Shown here: one piece after another, positions 1-10,712 of the stretch | Layout of the letters: every line of letters starts with the position of its first letter | Numbering within the stretch: the first letter of the stretch is position 1 | Assembly: GCF_001534665.1 (NCBI RefSeq) | Contig: NZ_CP013920.1 | Coordinates: 558,001-622,000, forward strand | DNA length: 64,000 nt | Source of the DNA: Candidatus Arsenophonus lipoptenae | GTDB taxonomy: Bacteria > Pseudomonadota > Gammaproteobacteria > Enterobacterales > Enterobacteriaceae | Direction of reading: 5' to 3' | Notes under the pieces: model-generated | The model's database searches: none | What the model saw: the letters and a program-made list of their open reading frames with translations, nothing else | Told to the model about the DNA's origin: nothing | Program-made: the position numbers and the translations under genes

Positions 1-615
1 GTAAATACTGTTAATTGTTCAATAAATATAATGTCCATTTATTTTTTACTATTTTATTAAAATTTATAATAAAACAATCTATTAAATACAAAAATACATT
101 AATAGAGATTATTATACTGATATATTTATTCACAATAATTGTGAATTAAAAAATAAAATTAATATGAATTTAAATTTATTAAAAATACTTTTAATTATTT
201 ATGATTAAAGTATATAGATTAATAATATTTAAAATGATAATTTTATATAAAGCATTTACTATTTTTTGTGAAAACTTGTCATTTAGAATAAATTTTTAGT
301 AAAACGATTAATTTTTATAGTTAAATTTTATTATTTAATGATTTATTACGCTATATAAATAGATCATTAGTATTAATATAAATATATATTATTATTAATA
401 ATATATATTTATTATTTTAAATAAATAAAAATTTATTCATATTATTATATATTTAAAAAATTAGTTGTTAACTATTTTAAAAATATTAATAATTAACATC
501 TTGAATATAATAAAATCTTGTTAGATAAATAAAAATATAAAAATATTTAGTAGATTTAATAGATAATATAATTGTTTATTAATTTGTTAATTTTTGTAGG
601 TTAAATATAATTTAA
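1..615. other. AT-rich gene-free stretch downstream of tsaD
   Basis: I see no coding frame, RNA gene or recognisable remnant. The sequence is almost entirely A and T, with short simple runs around 360-480. It lies beyond the 3' end of tsaD and may continue outside the window. Confidence 0.6.
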
Positions 616-1641
616 TTATGATGTAATTATTAATGGAGGTAAGTCTTCTAATGACCAATATTTTTTGATAGTAATCTCTATATTATGTTTGGTACCATAT
701 TTAAAACGAAGCATACCCACTAATGCTATCATTGCCCCATTATCGGTACAAAATTCTAATTTAGGATAAAATAATGTTCCTCCAAAATTTGTTATTGATT
801 TTAACATTTTCATTCTTAATGTATTATTTGCACTAACCCCACCAGCTATAATTAAATTTTTAGCACTAGTTTGTTTTAAAGCTCGTATGCATTTAATAAT
901 TAATGTGTCTACTAACGCATCTTCAAATGCCCTAGCAATATCTGCTAATGTTTGTTTATCTTTATTATTATTACGTATAGTATTGGCTACAAAAGTTTTT
1001 AACCCAGAAAAACTAAAATCTAATCCAGGACGATCTGTCATAGGACGTGGAAATATAAAACGTTTGGCACGTCCATGTTTTGCCATTAATGATAATGCAG
1101 ATCCTCCAGGATAATCTAAACCTAATAAATTAGCTATTTTATCGAATGCCTCCCCAGCAGCATCATCTAGTGATTCTCCTAATAATTTGTATTGACCAAT
1201 TGACATCACATGAATTAATTGAGTATGCCCACCTGATACTAATAATGCTATACAAGGAACTTTAATGTTATTTTTTTCTAATATTGGGGACAGTAAATGG
1301 CCTTCCATATGATTTATAGGAATAGCTGGTATATTCCAGGAAAATGCCAATGAGCTTCCAATTGTAGCTCCTACCAACAAAGATCCAGTTAACCCTGGTC
1401 CAGCAGTATAAGCAATAGCATCAATATCTTTGCTAGTTGAATTAGATTGTTTTAAAGCCTTTTTAATTAAAGGTATAGTTTTGCGAATATGATCTCGAGA
1501 AGCTAATTCAGGCACTACTCCACCATAGCTAGAATGTAATTTTGCTTGACTGTATAGCTGATTAGCTAATAAGCCTTTTTGATCATCATAAATTGCTACA
1601 CCAGTCTCATCACAAGATGTTTCTATACCTAAAATACGCAT
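616..1641 (-). CDS. tsaD: tRNA N6-threonylcarbamoyladenosine transferase TsaD
   Basis: TsaD moves the threonylcarbamoyl group made by TsaC onto A37 of ANN-decoding tRNAs, working with TsaB and TsaE in the cytoplasm. The 341 residues match the usual bacterial length of about 337. Visible signatures are the N-terminal [15 protein letters not shown], the metal-binding HMEGH (His111 and His115), the glycine-rich SGGHTQL and the C-terminal CTDNGAMIA. The frame is intact from an ATG. It is divergent from rpsU, as in E. coli. Its substrate-making partner tsaC lies at 28217, so both committed steps of this essential modification are in the window; tsaB and tsaE are not seen here. Confidence 0.97.
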   Translation of the reverse strand: MRILGIETSCDETGVAIYDDQKGLLANQLYSQAKLHSSYGGVVPELASRDHIRKTIPLIKKALKQSNSTSKDIDAIAYTAGPGLTGSLLVGATIGSSLAFSWNIPAIPINHMEGHLLSPILEKNNIKVPCIALLVSGGHTQLIHVMSIGQYKLLGESLDDAAGEAFDKIANLLGLDYPGGSALSLMAKHGRAKRFIFPRPMTDRPGLDFSFSGLKTFVANTIRNNNKDKQTLADIARAFEDALVDTLIIKCIRALKQTSAKNLIIAGGVSANNTLRMKMLKSITNFGGTLFYPKLEFCTDNGAMIALVGMLRFKYGTKHNIEITIKKYWSLEDLPPLIITS

Positions 1642-1998
1642 TTATTTCCCATCATATTTATTAAATTAACAAACTTATTTTATAATAAACTAGTTTTATC
1701 ACTATTATATGACTTACCAGTCTAAGAATTTTTAATAAATAAACACTGAATTGTATACTTTTTATTGTAATTAAGATAAAAGTAATTCTTCTAATTTGAT
1801 AATATATTAAGTAATAATACAAATTATTTTAATTTATTTTATTTTATACTAATAAGTTATTTAATGTGTATTTTTTTATTATGATCTATAATATATATTT
1901 ATTTAAATAAAATATATTGTGTCGATTTTAATGATCTATCAATATGAATGTTTATAATATCATTGTAATTAAAATTAATTCTGAGGTCACCAAGGTAA
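1642..1998. promoter_or_regulatory. Divergent tsaD / rpsU intergenic region
   Basis: This gap must hold promoters for both directions. A TATAAT at 1953-1958 is suitably placed for rpsU, but I find no convincing -35 at 16-18 bp, and TATAAT is common by chance in such AT-rich DNA. No small gene is visible. Confidence 0.3.
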
Positions 1999-2214
1999 AT
2001 GCCGATAATTAAAGTACGTGAAAACGAACCATTTGATGTAGCATTGCGTCGTTTTAAACGTTCTTGCGAAAAAGCAGGAATATTAACTGAAGCACGTCGT
2101 CGTGAATTTTATGAGAAACCAACTACTATACGTAAACGTGAAAAAGCATCAGCAGTAAAGAGACATATAAAAAAATTAATTCGTGAAAATGCTAAGCGTA
2201 CACGTTTATACTAA
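1999..2214 (+). CDS. rpsU: 30S ribosomal protein bS21
   Basis: This small basic protein of the 30S subunit helps initiation on natural mRNAs. It is 71 residues, exactly the E. coli length, beginning [19 protein letters not shown] and ending in the Arg/Lys-rich tail KRTRLY. The stretch GAGGT at 1982-1986 precedes the ATG and serves as a ribosome-binding site. It is the first gene of the classical rpsU-dnaG-rpoD operon, with gaps of 96 and 172 bp to the next genes. Base composition is less AT-rich than its neighbours, as expected for a highly expressed gene. Confidence 0.97.
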   Translation: MPIIKVRENEPFDVALRRFKRSCEKAGILTEARRREFYEKPTTIRKREKASAVKRHIKKLIRENAKRTRLY

Positions 2215-2310
2215 TTAATAGTATTGTAATTTTTATAATGTGATATTAATCATCAAAATCATTTATAATAAAACTATTGTTTGTTGTTTTCTTACTATAA
2301 GAAAAGGCTT

Positions 2311-4056
2311 ATGTCTGAGAGAATTCCACACATATTTATTAATGATTTATTAGCTAGAACCAATATAGTTGATCTTGTCGGTACTAAAGTAACACTAAAA
2401 AAACAGGGAAAAAATTATTATGCTTATTGTCCTTTTCATAATGAAAAAACCCCCTCATTTACTATTAATGAAGATAAACAATTTTATTACTGTTTTGGTT
2501 GTGGTGCTCAAGGTAATGCAATTGATTTTTTAATTCATTATGAGAAATTAAATTTTATTGAAACTATTGAAGAACTAGCTAGTAGACAAGGTTTAGATAT
2601 TCCATATAAAATAGTTAATAGTTCTAATAAAATAAAATGGTATCAAAGAAATAATTTCTATCAATTGATGAATGATATTAATCAATTTTATCAAAAATCA
2701 TTAAGTGAATTAAATTCAGATAATGCAAAAAAATATTTGATAAAACGAGGTTTAAATGATGAAATCATTCGTCAGTTCTCTATCGGTTTTGCACCAAAAG
2801 GATGGAGTAATCTACTTACTTATTTTAATAATAATACTGATAATCATAAACAACTTAATGCTATTGGTATGTTAATTATTAATAATAATGGTAAAACTTA
2901 CGATTATTTTCGTAACCGTATTATGTTTCCTATTAAAGATAAATTAGGACGTGTCATAGCTTTTGGTGGTCGTGCTTTAGATAATATTATGCCAAAATAT
3001 CTAAATTCACCAGAAACTGAAATTTTTCATAAGGGTCGTGAATTATATGGACTTTACGAAGCAATACAAAGTAATAGATTACTTACTAAGCTATTAGTTG
3101 TTGAAGGTTATATGGATGTTATATCTTTAGCTCAATTTGGTATTAATTATGCTGTAGCATCATTAGGTACCGTAACTACGGTGTATCATATCCAATTATT
3201 GTTCAGAACAACAGATAGAGTTATTTGTTGTTATGATGGTGATAATGCTGGACGATTAGCTGCATGGCGAACACTTAAAATAGCTCTTCCTTATTTAAAG
3301 GATGGTCGTCAATTAGAATTTATATTCTTGCCTGATGGGGAGGATCCTGATTCATTAATACGGAAAGAGGGTAAAAAAAATTTTGAACAGCGTATTATTA
3401 AATCATATTCTTTATCAAAGTTTTTGTTTGATAAATTAATTAAAGAAGTTAATTTAGGTAATTATGAAGGTAAGGCAAAATTTAATAGTCTTGCTATCCC
3501 TTTGATTAAGCAAGTACCTAGTGTTACATTGCAATTATTTTTAATTAAGGAATTAGGAAAGTTTATTGGTATTCCAGATATTTCATATCTTTTTTCTATT
3601 TTAGAAAAAAGATATAATAAAAAAACGAATTATAAAAAACCAAAATTTATTAAACCTACAACAATTAGAATTTTGATTGCATTATTGCTACAAAATCCAA
3701 GTTTTGTGAATTTTGTTCCTCCACTTGATGGAATTAAGCACTCACAGCTACCAGGAATCATGTTATTTTTAGAGTTGGTAAAACTTTGTAAATCTCAACA
3801 AAATATAACTACTGGTCAATTATTAGAATATTACCGTAATAATATATATATTAAACAATTAAAAGCATTAGTAATTTGGAATGATATAGATATACCGGAA
3901 ATAGCTAAAAGAATATTTAAGGATTCATTAAAACATTTATTTATCATAGTTCTTAATGAACGATTTGAATATTTAATGGCAAAAGAAAGAACAGAGGGAT
4001 TAACTAGTGTAGAGCGTAAAGAAGTTTATTTAATTACTGCTTCAAAAATACAATAG
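2311..4056 (+). CDS. dnaG: DNA primase DnaG
   Basis: DnaG makes RNA primers at the replication fork. I place the start at the ATG at 2311, not at an in-frame TTG 30 bp upstream, because AAGG at 2304-2307 fits it and the protein MSERIPHIFINDLLARTN then aligns end to end with E. coli DnaG, giving 581 residues, the same length. The zinc ribbon has Cys40, His43, Cys61 and Cys64. The TOPRIM core shows VVEGYMDVISLAQFG and the acidic metal site YDGDNAGR. The C-terminal DnaB-binding region (about residues 440-581) is poorly conserved but uninterrupted. It is the middle gene of the macromolecular-synthesis operon. Confidence 0.97.
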   Translation: MSERIPHIFINDLLARTNIVDLVGTKVTLKKQGKNYYAYCPFHNEKTPSFTINEDKQFYYCFGCGAQGNAIDFLIHYEKLNFIETIEELASRQGLDIPYKIVNSSNKIKWYQRNNFYQLMNDINQFYQKSLSELNSDNAKKYLIKRGLNDEIIRQFSIGFAPKGWSNLLTYFNNNTDNHKQLNAIGMLIINNNGKTYDYFRNRIMFPIKDKLGRVIAFGGRALDNIMPKYLNSPETEIFHKGRELYGLYEAIQSNRLLTKLLVVEGYMDVISLAQFGINYAVASLGTVTTVYHIQLLFRTTDRVICCYDGDNAGRLAAWRTLKIALPYLKDGRQLEFIFLPDGEDPDSLIRKEGKKNFEQRIIKSYSLSKFLFDKLIKEVNLGNYEGKAKFNSLAIPLIKQVPSVTLQLFLIKELGKFIGIPDISYLFSILEKRYNKKTNYKKPKFIKPTTIRILIALLLQNPSFVNFVPPLDGIKHSQLPGIMLFLELVKLCKSQQNITTGQLLEYYRNNIYIKQLKALVIWNDIDIPEIAKRIFKDSLKHLFIIVLNERFEYLMAKERTEGLTSVERKEVYLITASKIQ

Positions 4057-4228
4057 TTATTTAAAAATAATTTTTTAAATATTAATTTAATAAAATAAAA
4101 TTTATAAATTATTATTGATATAAAGAACATACTAGATATAGTAATTATATCCATTTAATCTTATTGTTGGTAACTTGTTTTGCTAACTGATACAAAACTA
4201 AATTATGAAGTGTGGAAAATATCGCATT

Positions 4229-6034
4229 ATGGAACAAAACTCGCGGTCACAGTTTAAGTTACTAGTGACTAAAGGTAAAGAGCAAGGTTATTTAACCTAT
4301 GCTGAGGTCAATGATAATCTTCCGGAAGATATTGTTGATTCAGATCAAATAGAAAATATTATTCAAATGATCAATGATATGGGCATTCAAGTAATGGAAG
4401 AAACTCCTGATTCTGATGATCTTATTTTAACAGAAACTACTACTGATGACGATGCTGTTGAAGCTGCTACCCAAGTATTATCTACTGTTGATAGTGAAAT
4501 AGGTCAAACAACAGATCCTGTACGAATGTACATGCGTGAAATGGGTACTGTGGAATTATTAACTCGTGAAGGTGAAATTGATATTGCTAAACGTATAGAA
4601 GATGGTATTAATCAAGTTCAATGTGCTGTTGCCGAATATCCTGAAGCTATTGCTTATTTACTAGAACAATATGAGCGTATTGAAAATGGTGAAATTAGAT
4701 TATCTGATATCATTATAGGTTTCATTGATCTTGATACTGAAGAAGATTTATTACCCACAGTAGCACATATAGGTTCTATGCTACCTGAACAAGCTATAAA
4801 TGATGATGATAATGATGAAAATAATATTGATCCAGAATTAGCTTTGCAAAAATTTTCAGATCTTCGTAAACAATATGAATTAACTTTATTCGAAATTCAA
4901 AAAGGTGGACGAAATAATATTAATTCAATTATAGCAATTGAAAAATTATCTGAAATTTTTAAGCAATTTCGTTTAGTACCAAAACAATTTGATTATTTAG
5001 TAAATAATATGCGTGATATGATGGAACGAGTTCGCACTCAAGAGCGATTCATCATGAACTTATGCATTAAAGAATGTAAAATACCTAAAAAAACCTTTAT
5101 TTCTTTATTTTCTGGCAAAGAAACTAATTTACATTGGTTAGTTACTGCAAAAGGTATGAATAAACTTTGGGCTAAAAAAATAGTTAATTTTGAGGAAGAT
5201 ATACAACGATCTTTACAAAAATTAAAACAAATTGAAGAAGAGACTGGTTTAACTATTGAACAAGTAAAAGATATTAATCGTCGTATGTCTATTGGTGAAG
5301 CAAAAGCACGTAGAGCTAAAAAAGAGATGGTTGAAGCTAATCTACGTTTAGTAATTTCTATTGCTAAAAAATATACTAATAGAGGTCTACAATTTTTAGA
5401 TTTAATTCAAGAAGGTAATATTGGACTTATGAAGGCAGTTGATAAATTTGAATATCGTCGTGGATATAAATTTTCAACATATGCAACTTGGTGGATTAGA
5501 CAGGCTATTACTAGATCTATTGCTGATCAAGCACGAACTATCCGTATCCCAGTTCATATGATTGAGACGATTAACAAATTAAACCGTATTTCTAGACAAA
5601 TATTACAGGAAATAGGTCGTGAACCTTCACCAGAAGAATTAGCACAACGTATGTTAATACCAGAAGATAAAATACGTAAAGTATTAAAAATTGCTAAAGA
5701 ACCTATTTCTATGGAAACACCTATTGGTGATGATGAAGATTCACATCTAGGTGATTTTATTGAAGATACTACTTTAGAGTTGCCATTAGATTCTGCTACT
5801 TCTGAAAGTTTACGTTCAGCTACTCATGAGGTATTAGCTGGTTTAACTACTCGTGAAGCTAAAGTTTTACGTATGCGATTTGGTATTGATATGAATACTG
5901 ATCATACTTTAGAGGAAGTTGGTAAGCAATTTGATGTTACTCGTGAAAGAATAAGACAGATTGAAGCAAAAGCTTTACGTAAGTTAAGACATCCAAGTCG
6001 TTCAGAATTATTACGTAGTTTTTTAGATGAATAA
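4229..6034 (+). CDS. rpoD: RNA polymerase sigma70 factor RpoD
   Basis: This is the primary sigma factor. The start at 4229 gives [12 protein letters not shown], aligning with E. coli MEQNPQSQLKLL, and is preceded by GTGGAA; an ATG 24 bp upstream has no ribosome-binding site. At 601 residues it is about 12 shorter than E. coli, mostly from contraction of the acidic linker (around residues 190-205, NDDDNDENN). Regions 2, 3 and 4 are nearly identical to E. coli: the -10 recognition helix with [12 protein letters not shown] and the -35 helix with [17 protein letters not shown]. Promoters here should therefore follow the TTGACA/TATAAT rule, as seen for several RNA genes in this window. It closes the rpsU-dnaG-rpoD block. 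Confidence 0.98.
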   Translation: MEQNSRSQFKLLVTKGKEQGYLTYAEVNDNLPEDIVDSDQIENIIQMINDMGIQVMEETPDSDDLILTETTTDDDAVEAATQVLSTVDSEIGQTTDPVRMYMREMGTVELLTREGEIDIAKRIEDGINQVQCAVAEYPEAIAYLLEQYERIENGEIRLSDIIIGFIDLDTEEDLLPTVAHIGSMLPEQAINDDDNDENNIDPELALQKFSDLRKQYELTLFEIQKGGRNNINSIIAIEKLSEIFKQFRLVPKQFDYLVNNMRDMMERVRTQERFIMNLCIKECKIPKKTFISLFSGKETNLHWLVTAKGMNKLWAKKIVNFEEDIQRSLQKLKQIEEETGLTIEQVKDINRRMSIGEAKARRAKKEMVEANLRLVISIAKKYTNRGLQFLDLIQEGNIGLMKAVDKFEYRRGYKFSTYATWWIRQAITRSIADQARTIRIPVHMIETINKLNRISRQILQEIGREPSPEELAQRMLIPEDKIRKVLKIAKEPISMETPIGDDEDSHLGDFIEDTTLELPLDSATSESLRSATHEVLAGLTTREAKVLRMRFGIDMNTDHTLEEVGKQFDVTRERIRQIEAKALRKLRHPSRSELLRSFLDE

Positions 6035-6225
6035 AAAATACTTATGCAAAATAACTTTCATTAATAAATATGATTTTAAAAAAAATTAGTAAAATTAATA
6101 AAATAAGTATTCTGTGATGTGTAGTAGGCATAAACTAACTTTTTAATATAATTAAAAATATTAACTAATAATTTATATATTTTGTTAGAAAATATTAATA
6201 ATTTTCTCTTTTTATAAGAAGATGA

Positions 6226-6298
6226 TGGCCCTTGTTGGATTTGAACCAACGACCAAGCGATTATGAGTCGCCTGCTCTAACCTCTGAGCTAAAGGGCC
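6226..6298 (-). tRNA. ileX: tRNA-Ile(CAT), lysidine-modified type
   Basis: Read on the minus strand it folds as a full cloverleaf: acceptor GGCCCTT/AAGGGCC, T-stem GTTGG/CCAAC and anticodon CAT in the loop CTCATAA. The body is nearly identical to E. coli ileX rather than to a methionine tRNA, so the C34 should be changed to lysidine by TilS to read AUA. The location downstream of rpoD is the E. coli position too. The 3' CCA is not encoded. In a genome this rich in AUA codons the gene should be essential. Confidence 0.95.
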
Positions 6299-6516
6299 TT
6301 ATTTTAGTATTAGCAATTGTATGCTATTTTTTTAGGCAGGTCTAGTTTTTATGAATTTAAATATTATTTTATAAATTTAATAAGTGTAAAAATGGTTTTT
6401 TTAATAAACTTTATTATTATAAAATAATATATATCATTAATATTAATAATATCTTAATGATATTTATCGTAAAATAAATAAATTTAAAAATAAACTTTAT
6501 TTATTAAATAGTTTTG

Positions 6517-7044
6517 ATGAAGATAAAAAAATCTATGATGTACTTTAATTTATTATTATCAAAGATAAATCTGCATCCAATATGGTTATTTGTTATATTG
6601 TTTAGTATAGCAATGAGTAAATCTACAATTATTTTGTCTTCTTTTTTTCCACCTGCATCAATAATGTTAATAACAGGTATTAGCTTCAGTTTGTCTAAAC
6701 TAAATATTATTTTGGTATGGTTAGCTATTACTTTAGGAGCTACAATAGGATCAATAATTTCTTATTGTTTGGGTTGTCAAATAACTAATAAGAAAATTTT
6801 TCATAGTTTTTTAAATCGATATCAAATAACCATTAATAATGCTTATAATAAATTAAAAAATCAGGGTTTTTTATGTTTATTTTCATCACGATTTATTGCT
6901 ATATTAAGATATGTAATACCTTTAGTTGCAGGAATGATATTAATGAATCGAACTAAAGTATATAGTATTTTTTTATTATCCGCAACTATTTGGTCTGCCA
7001 TGTTTATTTTAATTATAAAAAGTACATTTATTTTTATTGTATAA
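6517..7044 (+). CDS. DedA-family inner-membrane protein, shortened and divergent (YqjA-like)
   Basis: DedA proteins are membrane proteins linked to lipid carrier recycling and the proton motive force. At 175 residues it is about 45 shorter than E. coli YqjA; the deficit is at the C-terminus, where the last membrane helix is missing. Hydrophobic segments lie near residues 20-50, 60-88, 120-142 and 148-175. The family stretch SRFIAILRYVIPLVAG (Arg125, Arg131) is kept. Two acidic residues reported as essential in YqjA (Glu39, Asp51) align with Lys35 and Ala47. A TTG codon directly precedes the ATG chosen here. Its place near rpoD agrees with the E. coli map. It may be a degenerating gene that still keeps an open frame. 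Confidence 0.7.
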   Translation: MKIKKSMMYFNLLLSKINLHPIWLFVILFSIAMSKSTIILSSFFPPASIMLITGISFSLSKLNIILVWLAITLGATIGSIISYCLGCQITNKKIFHSFLNRYQITINNAYNKLKNQGFLCLFSSRFIAILRYVIPLVAGMILMNRTKVYSIFLLSATIWSAMFILIIKSTFIFIV

Positions 7045-7158
7045 GTAAGTTTTAGAAACAAACTTTGTAAATAGCGTAAATGTTAAGGATTATTTTATAA
7101 TTAAAAAAAACAGTAAAACTAATTTAGTTTTGTACTATATCATAATTGCAATAAATTT

Positions 7159-7204
7159 AATCAATTACATATTTAATATATACATATGAAATATGTAATT
7201 GATT
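7159..7204. terminator. Inverted repeat, probable bidirectional terminator
   Basis: A perfect 16-bp stem (7159-7174 with 7189-7204) with a 14-nt loop lies between two convergent genes, the DedA gene and pgm. It is AT-rich and lacks a clean T-tract, so its terminator role is inferred mainly from its position. Confidence 0.45.
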
Positions 7205-7232
7205 TATACATATGAAATATGTAATTGATTTT
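7181..7232. repeat. Two-copy 26-bp tandem repeat
   Basis: Positions 7181-7206 and 7207-7232 are the same 26-bp unit, differing only at the last base. The unit contains the right arm of the adjacent hairpin, so the duplication gives two alternative stems. It probably arose by slippage. Confidence 0.8.
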
Positions 7233-7402
7233 GTATTTGTTATTTTCTTTTTTTGTTATTTACTTTTTATAAATTTATGTTAGCTATAATATTCTTTAAA
7301 ATAAATAGCTCTAAACTAATAGAAGTACATAAATAAGTAAATTGAATATATGTTATGCATTAGTACTGCATTAGTATGCAAATAAATATAAAGACATATT
7401 CG

Positions 7403-9037
7403 TTATACTATAATAATAGATTTCTTGATAATTTGGATAACTTCAAATTCAATTAATTTTAAATGCTTATTACTTTTAAAACTTTCACAATAAATCTTAT
7501 AAAGTTCTTCAGTTCCTGAAGAACGTATTGTGAACCACCCATGATCTGTTATTACTTTTAAGCTATCTATTTCTCCATCTATTTTTTTTGTAAAATGAGA
7601 AGTAATAGGATCGCCAGCTAACACTTTAATTGATGCTATATCAGTGATTAATTTAGTAAAATATTTTTTTTGTTCATAGTTAATTTTAATTTGTATTTTC
7701 TTATACCAAGATTTGCCGATTCTATGAGTAATATCTTGATAATATTGCTGTGGATTTTTACCAGTTACTGCCATTATTTCAGCTGCCAATAAACATAAAA
7801 TAATACCATCTTTATCAGTTGTCCATGGAGTTCCGTTAAATTTTAGGAAAGTTGCACCAGCACTTTCTTCACCAACGAAACCATACTTACCTTTATATAA
7901 ATTATCAACAAACCATTTAAAACCAACTGGCACTTCAATTAGTTCAAGACCTAAATCAGCCACTACACGATCAATAATTATACTGGACACTAACGTTTTT
8001 CCTACAGCAAGATCTTTTTTCCATTTTGGGCGATGGCGAAATAAATAATCAATAGCAACAGCTAAATAATGATTTGAGTTCATAAGTCCTAATGGTGTTA
8101 TAATACCATGTCGATCATGGTCAGGATCATTAGCAAATGCTAAGTCAAATTGTTTTCTTAAATTTAATAATTTTTTCATTACCCAATGTGATGAACAGTC
8201 CATTCTTATTGTGCCATCATAATCTAAAGTCATAAAACTAAATGTGGGATCTATTTGTTCATTAATTATTTTTAAATTTATTTTATAATATTCAATAATA
8301 CGTTTCCAATAATTTATTCCAGCACCACCTAATATATCGACAGCTATTTTTAATTTAGATTTTTTTATTGCAGTCATGTTGATAACAGAATTTAAAGAAA
8401 TTACATAAGATTCAACAAAATCTTTTTCTATATAATGAGAGTCTTTAATAGCAATTTGATAATTTGTACGTTTGACTGTTGATAATTTATTAGCTATAAA
8501 TTTGTTAGCTATAAATTCAATTTTACTTGTTAGCAATGTATTAGCTGGACCTCCATAAAATGAATTATATTTTATACCTCCATACTCAGGAGGGTTATGT
8601 GATGGAGTTATAATAATGCCATCAGCTTTTTGTTCATGGGTTTTATTGTAATTTAATATAGCATAAGAAATAGATGGTGTCGGTGTAAAACCATTATTTT
8701 TTTGTACGATTACATTTATTTTATTACCTATTAATATTTCAACTACTGTCATAAAAGCAGCTGATGATAAAGCATGAGTATCTTTTCCTATAAAACATGG
8801 CCCAGTAATGCCATAATATTGACGTACTTCTACAATGGCTTGCGTAATAGCTAAAATATGTTGTTCATTAAAATTATAACGATATGAACTACCTCTATGA
8901 CCAGATGTACCAAATTTAACATTTTGATCTGGATTTTTTATTTGAGGTTTTAGTAAATAATATTGTTTAATTAATTGTTTAACATCAATTAAATCACTTT
9001 TTTTTGCAAATTTTCCAGCACGTTTATGTAGTGCCAC
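7403..9037 (-). CDS. pgm: Phosphoglucomutase (alpha-D-glucose phosphate-specific)
   Basis: It interconverts glucose-1-phosphate and glucose-6-phosphate, linking glycolysis to UDP-glucose and envelope sugars. The 544 residues compare with 546 in E. coli. The phosphoserine loop TPSHNPP has Ser146; the Mg-binding loop is DPDHDRHG; the sugar-binding loop is GEESAGATF; and the C-terminal phosphate-binding loop reads RSSGTEELYKIYCESF. In E. coli pgm follows seqA in one operon; here seqA is absent from the 455-bp upstream gap, so pgm must have its own promoter. It converges on the DedA gene. Confidence 0.96.
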   Translation of the reverse strand: MALHKRAGKFAKKSDLIDVKQLIKQYYLLKPQIKNPDQNVKFGTSGHRGSSYRYNFNEQHILAITQAIVEVRQYYGITGPCFIGKDTHALSSAAFMTVVEILIGNKINVIVQKNNGFTPTPSISYAILNYNKTHEQKADGIIITPSHNPPEYGGIKYNSFYGGPANTLLTSKIEFIANKFIANKLSTVKRTNYQIAIKDSHYIEKDFVESYVISLNSVINMTAIKKSKLKIAVDILGGAGINYWKRIIEYYKINLKIINEQIDPTFSFMTLDYDGTIRMDCSSHWVMKKLLNLRKQFDLAFANDPDHDRHGIITPLGLMNSNHYLAVAIDYLFRHRPKWKKDLAVGKTLVSSIIIDRVVADLGLELIEVPVGFKWFVDNLYKGKYGFVGEESAGATFLKFNGTPWTTDKDGIILCLLAAEIMAVTGKNPQQYYQDITHRIGKSWYKKIQIKINYEQKKYFTKLITDIASIKVLAGDPITSHFTKKIDGEIDSLKVITDHGWFTIRSSGTEELYKIYCESFKSNKHLKLIEFEVIQIIKKSIIIV

Positions 9038-9492
9038 TTATTTTACTCCGAAGAAATATAAAAATAATACTATTGGATTTATTGTATTCAATAATACACA
9101 TATCAAATATTATTAATCATATCATATAATCATTTATATTTTATCTGATTATTTTAATATATTATATTTATAATATAAAGGTAATTTGTTATAATTTTAA
9201 CTTATTAATTAATAACGTTTTATTTAAATAAATAAATCAGTTTTAATAATACTATTTTGATATATATAAATTATTATGGAAATTAGTTAATACATAAAAA
9301 TTTATTAGTAGAAATATTCTCATTATTTTTGAATATTTATTTTAAATTATGTATATATAGAAATATAATTTCTAATAAATTTAAAAAAAGTAGATAATAT
9401 TTTAATATTTATTAAATTAAAAATTATTATTTTTCATATAATCTTATAATAATACTAAATTATGATATTCATTTATATATATAAAATATGGT
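9038..9492. other. Divergent pgm / ybfF gap, former seqA position
   Basis: E. coli carries seqA here. I find no frame or fragment resembling SeqA; the sequence is AT-rich and should contain the promoters of pgm (minus) and ybfF (plus). The absence of seqA at its normal site suggests loss of SeqA control of replication, unless the gene lies elsewhere. Confidence 0.5.
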
Positions 9493-10284
9493 ATGACTAA
9501 TTTATTAAATAATCACCTATTATATTATAATATTTTGCAGCCTAAAAATCCTATTTCTTCTACTAGTATTGTATTACTTCATGGTTTATTTGGTGATCAT
9601 CAAAATTTAGGTCTATTAGGAAGATATTTACAAAATTATTTTAAAGTTATTGCAGTAGATATTCGTAATCATGGTCAATCTCCCCAAACAGAAACTATGT
9701 GTTATTCAGAAATAGCAATAGATGTTATAGAATTATTAAGTTATTTAAATCAAAAAAATGTTATTTTAATTGGACATTCCATGGGTGGAAAAGTAGCCAT
9801 GACTATGGCTTCATTAATGCCTAATTTTATAGAAAAAATTATAATTATTGATATTGCTCCTGTTAGTTATCATATTAATGTTCATAAACATATATTTTTT
9901 GCTTTAGAACAAGTAGTACAATCTGGTGTCACTTCAAGAAAAGAAGCAGCTATTATTATGCGTAATTTAATTATTAAAGAAAACAAAATTCAATTTTTAC
10001 TAAAATCTTTTAATAAAGGTAAATGGAAATTTAATTTGCCTGTTTTAAAGAAAAATTATCATCAATTAATGAATTGGAAAGTAATTTCTCCATGTCGTCT
10101 CCCAGCACTTTTTATTAGTGGTAGTTTTTCTAATTATATTGCTGAATCCTATTATGAAAATATTATCAATCAGTTTCCTGAAGCGACAATACATATTGTT
10201 TTGGGATGTGGACATTGGGTACATATTGAAAATTCAGAAGCAGTTATTCGGGCTATTTATAAATTTTTAAATATCCATATTTAA
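9493..10284 (+). CDS. ybfF: Alpha/beta-hydrolase YbfF (acyl-CoA/ester thioesterase family)
   Basis: YbfF is a cytoplasmic esterase of uncertain natural substrate, active on acyl esters and palmitoyl-CoA in E. coli. The 263 residues compare with 254 in E. coli. The oxyanion motif is LLHGLFGDHQN, the nucleophile elbow is GHSMGGK with Ser96, and the catalytic His is in GCGHWVHIENSEAV near the C-terminus. It keeps its E. coli place between pgm and fldA. The start is an isolated ATG with little Shine-Dalgarno signal. Retention in a reduced genome suggests a housekeeping role, which I cannot name. Confidence 0.9.
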   Translation: MTNLLNNHLLYYNILQPKNPISSTSIVLLHGLFGDHQNLGLLGRYLQNYFKVIAVDIRNHGQSPQTETMCYSEIAIDVIELLSYLNQKNVILIGHSMGGKVAMTMASLMPNFIEKIIIIDIAPVSYHINVHKHIFFALEQVVQSGVTSRKEAAIIMRNLIIKENKIQFLLKSFNKGKWKFNLPVLKKNYHQLMNWKVISPCRLPALFISGSFSNYIAESYYENIINQFPEATIHIVLGCGHWVHIENSEAVIRAIYKFLNIHI

Positions 10285-10712
10285 AAAAAAGTTTTTAAAA
10301 TAAAAATAACATACATTATATAATGTAATGTATACTTTTTAAAATACAATTAATTTAATAAAATTTTTTACTAAAAATGAAATTCATTTATTGATTTTAA
10401 AAACAATATTTTTTATTATGTATAATATTTATATTTTTTTAGAAATTGCAATATAGATGTTTTTTATATAAAATTAATTACTTTTAACCTATGCAGATAA
10501 AATTATTTGAAAGTGTATAATTTAAAATATAAATTAGATATTTTTGTTATCATTTGTCAATTTACTAGATAATAAAATATATTTCATTAAAAGTAATTTT
10601 TGTTTAATTTAATAAATTCATACAGACATGTTAAATATGTCACTTCTAAGTATTTTATCTTTTTTATTTATTATCAATAAATAAAAAATTAAATTTAAGA
10701 GGTTTTTAATTT
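10285..10712. other. ybfF-fldA intergenic region
   Basis: The region contains the palindromic hairpin behind ybfF (10312-10340) and then AT-rich sequence leading to fldA. I see no gene and no clear Fur box. Confidence 0.5.
10312..10340 (+). terminator. Probable ybfF terminator
   Basis: A perfect 16-bp palindrome TACATTATATAATGTA at 10312-10327 is followed by a run of five T at 10336-10340. It lies about 28 bp after the ybfF stop. The short distance and T-run fit a weak intrinsic terminator. Confidence 0.45.

Larger units (their letters stand above)
7045..7402. other. Intergenic region between the convergent DedA gene and pgm
   Basis: The gap holds a long inverted repeat (7159-7204) overlapping a two-copy 26-bp tandem repeat (7181-7232), both listed separately. 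I see no gene. Confidence 0.6.

Noticed and set aside
887-1114. Plus-strand open frame of 75 codons inside tsaD
   Set aside because: It is antisense to well-conserved TsaD codons and has no homology I recognise.
6861-7061. Minus-strand frame of 66 codons over the end of the DedA gene
   Set aside because: Antisense shadow of a low-complexity AT-rich gene; no start signal or family resemblance.
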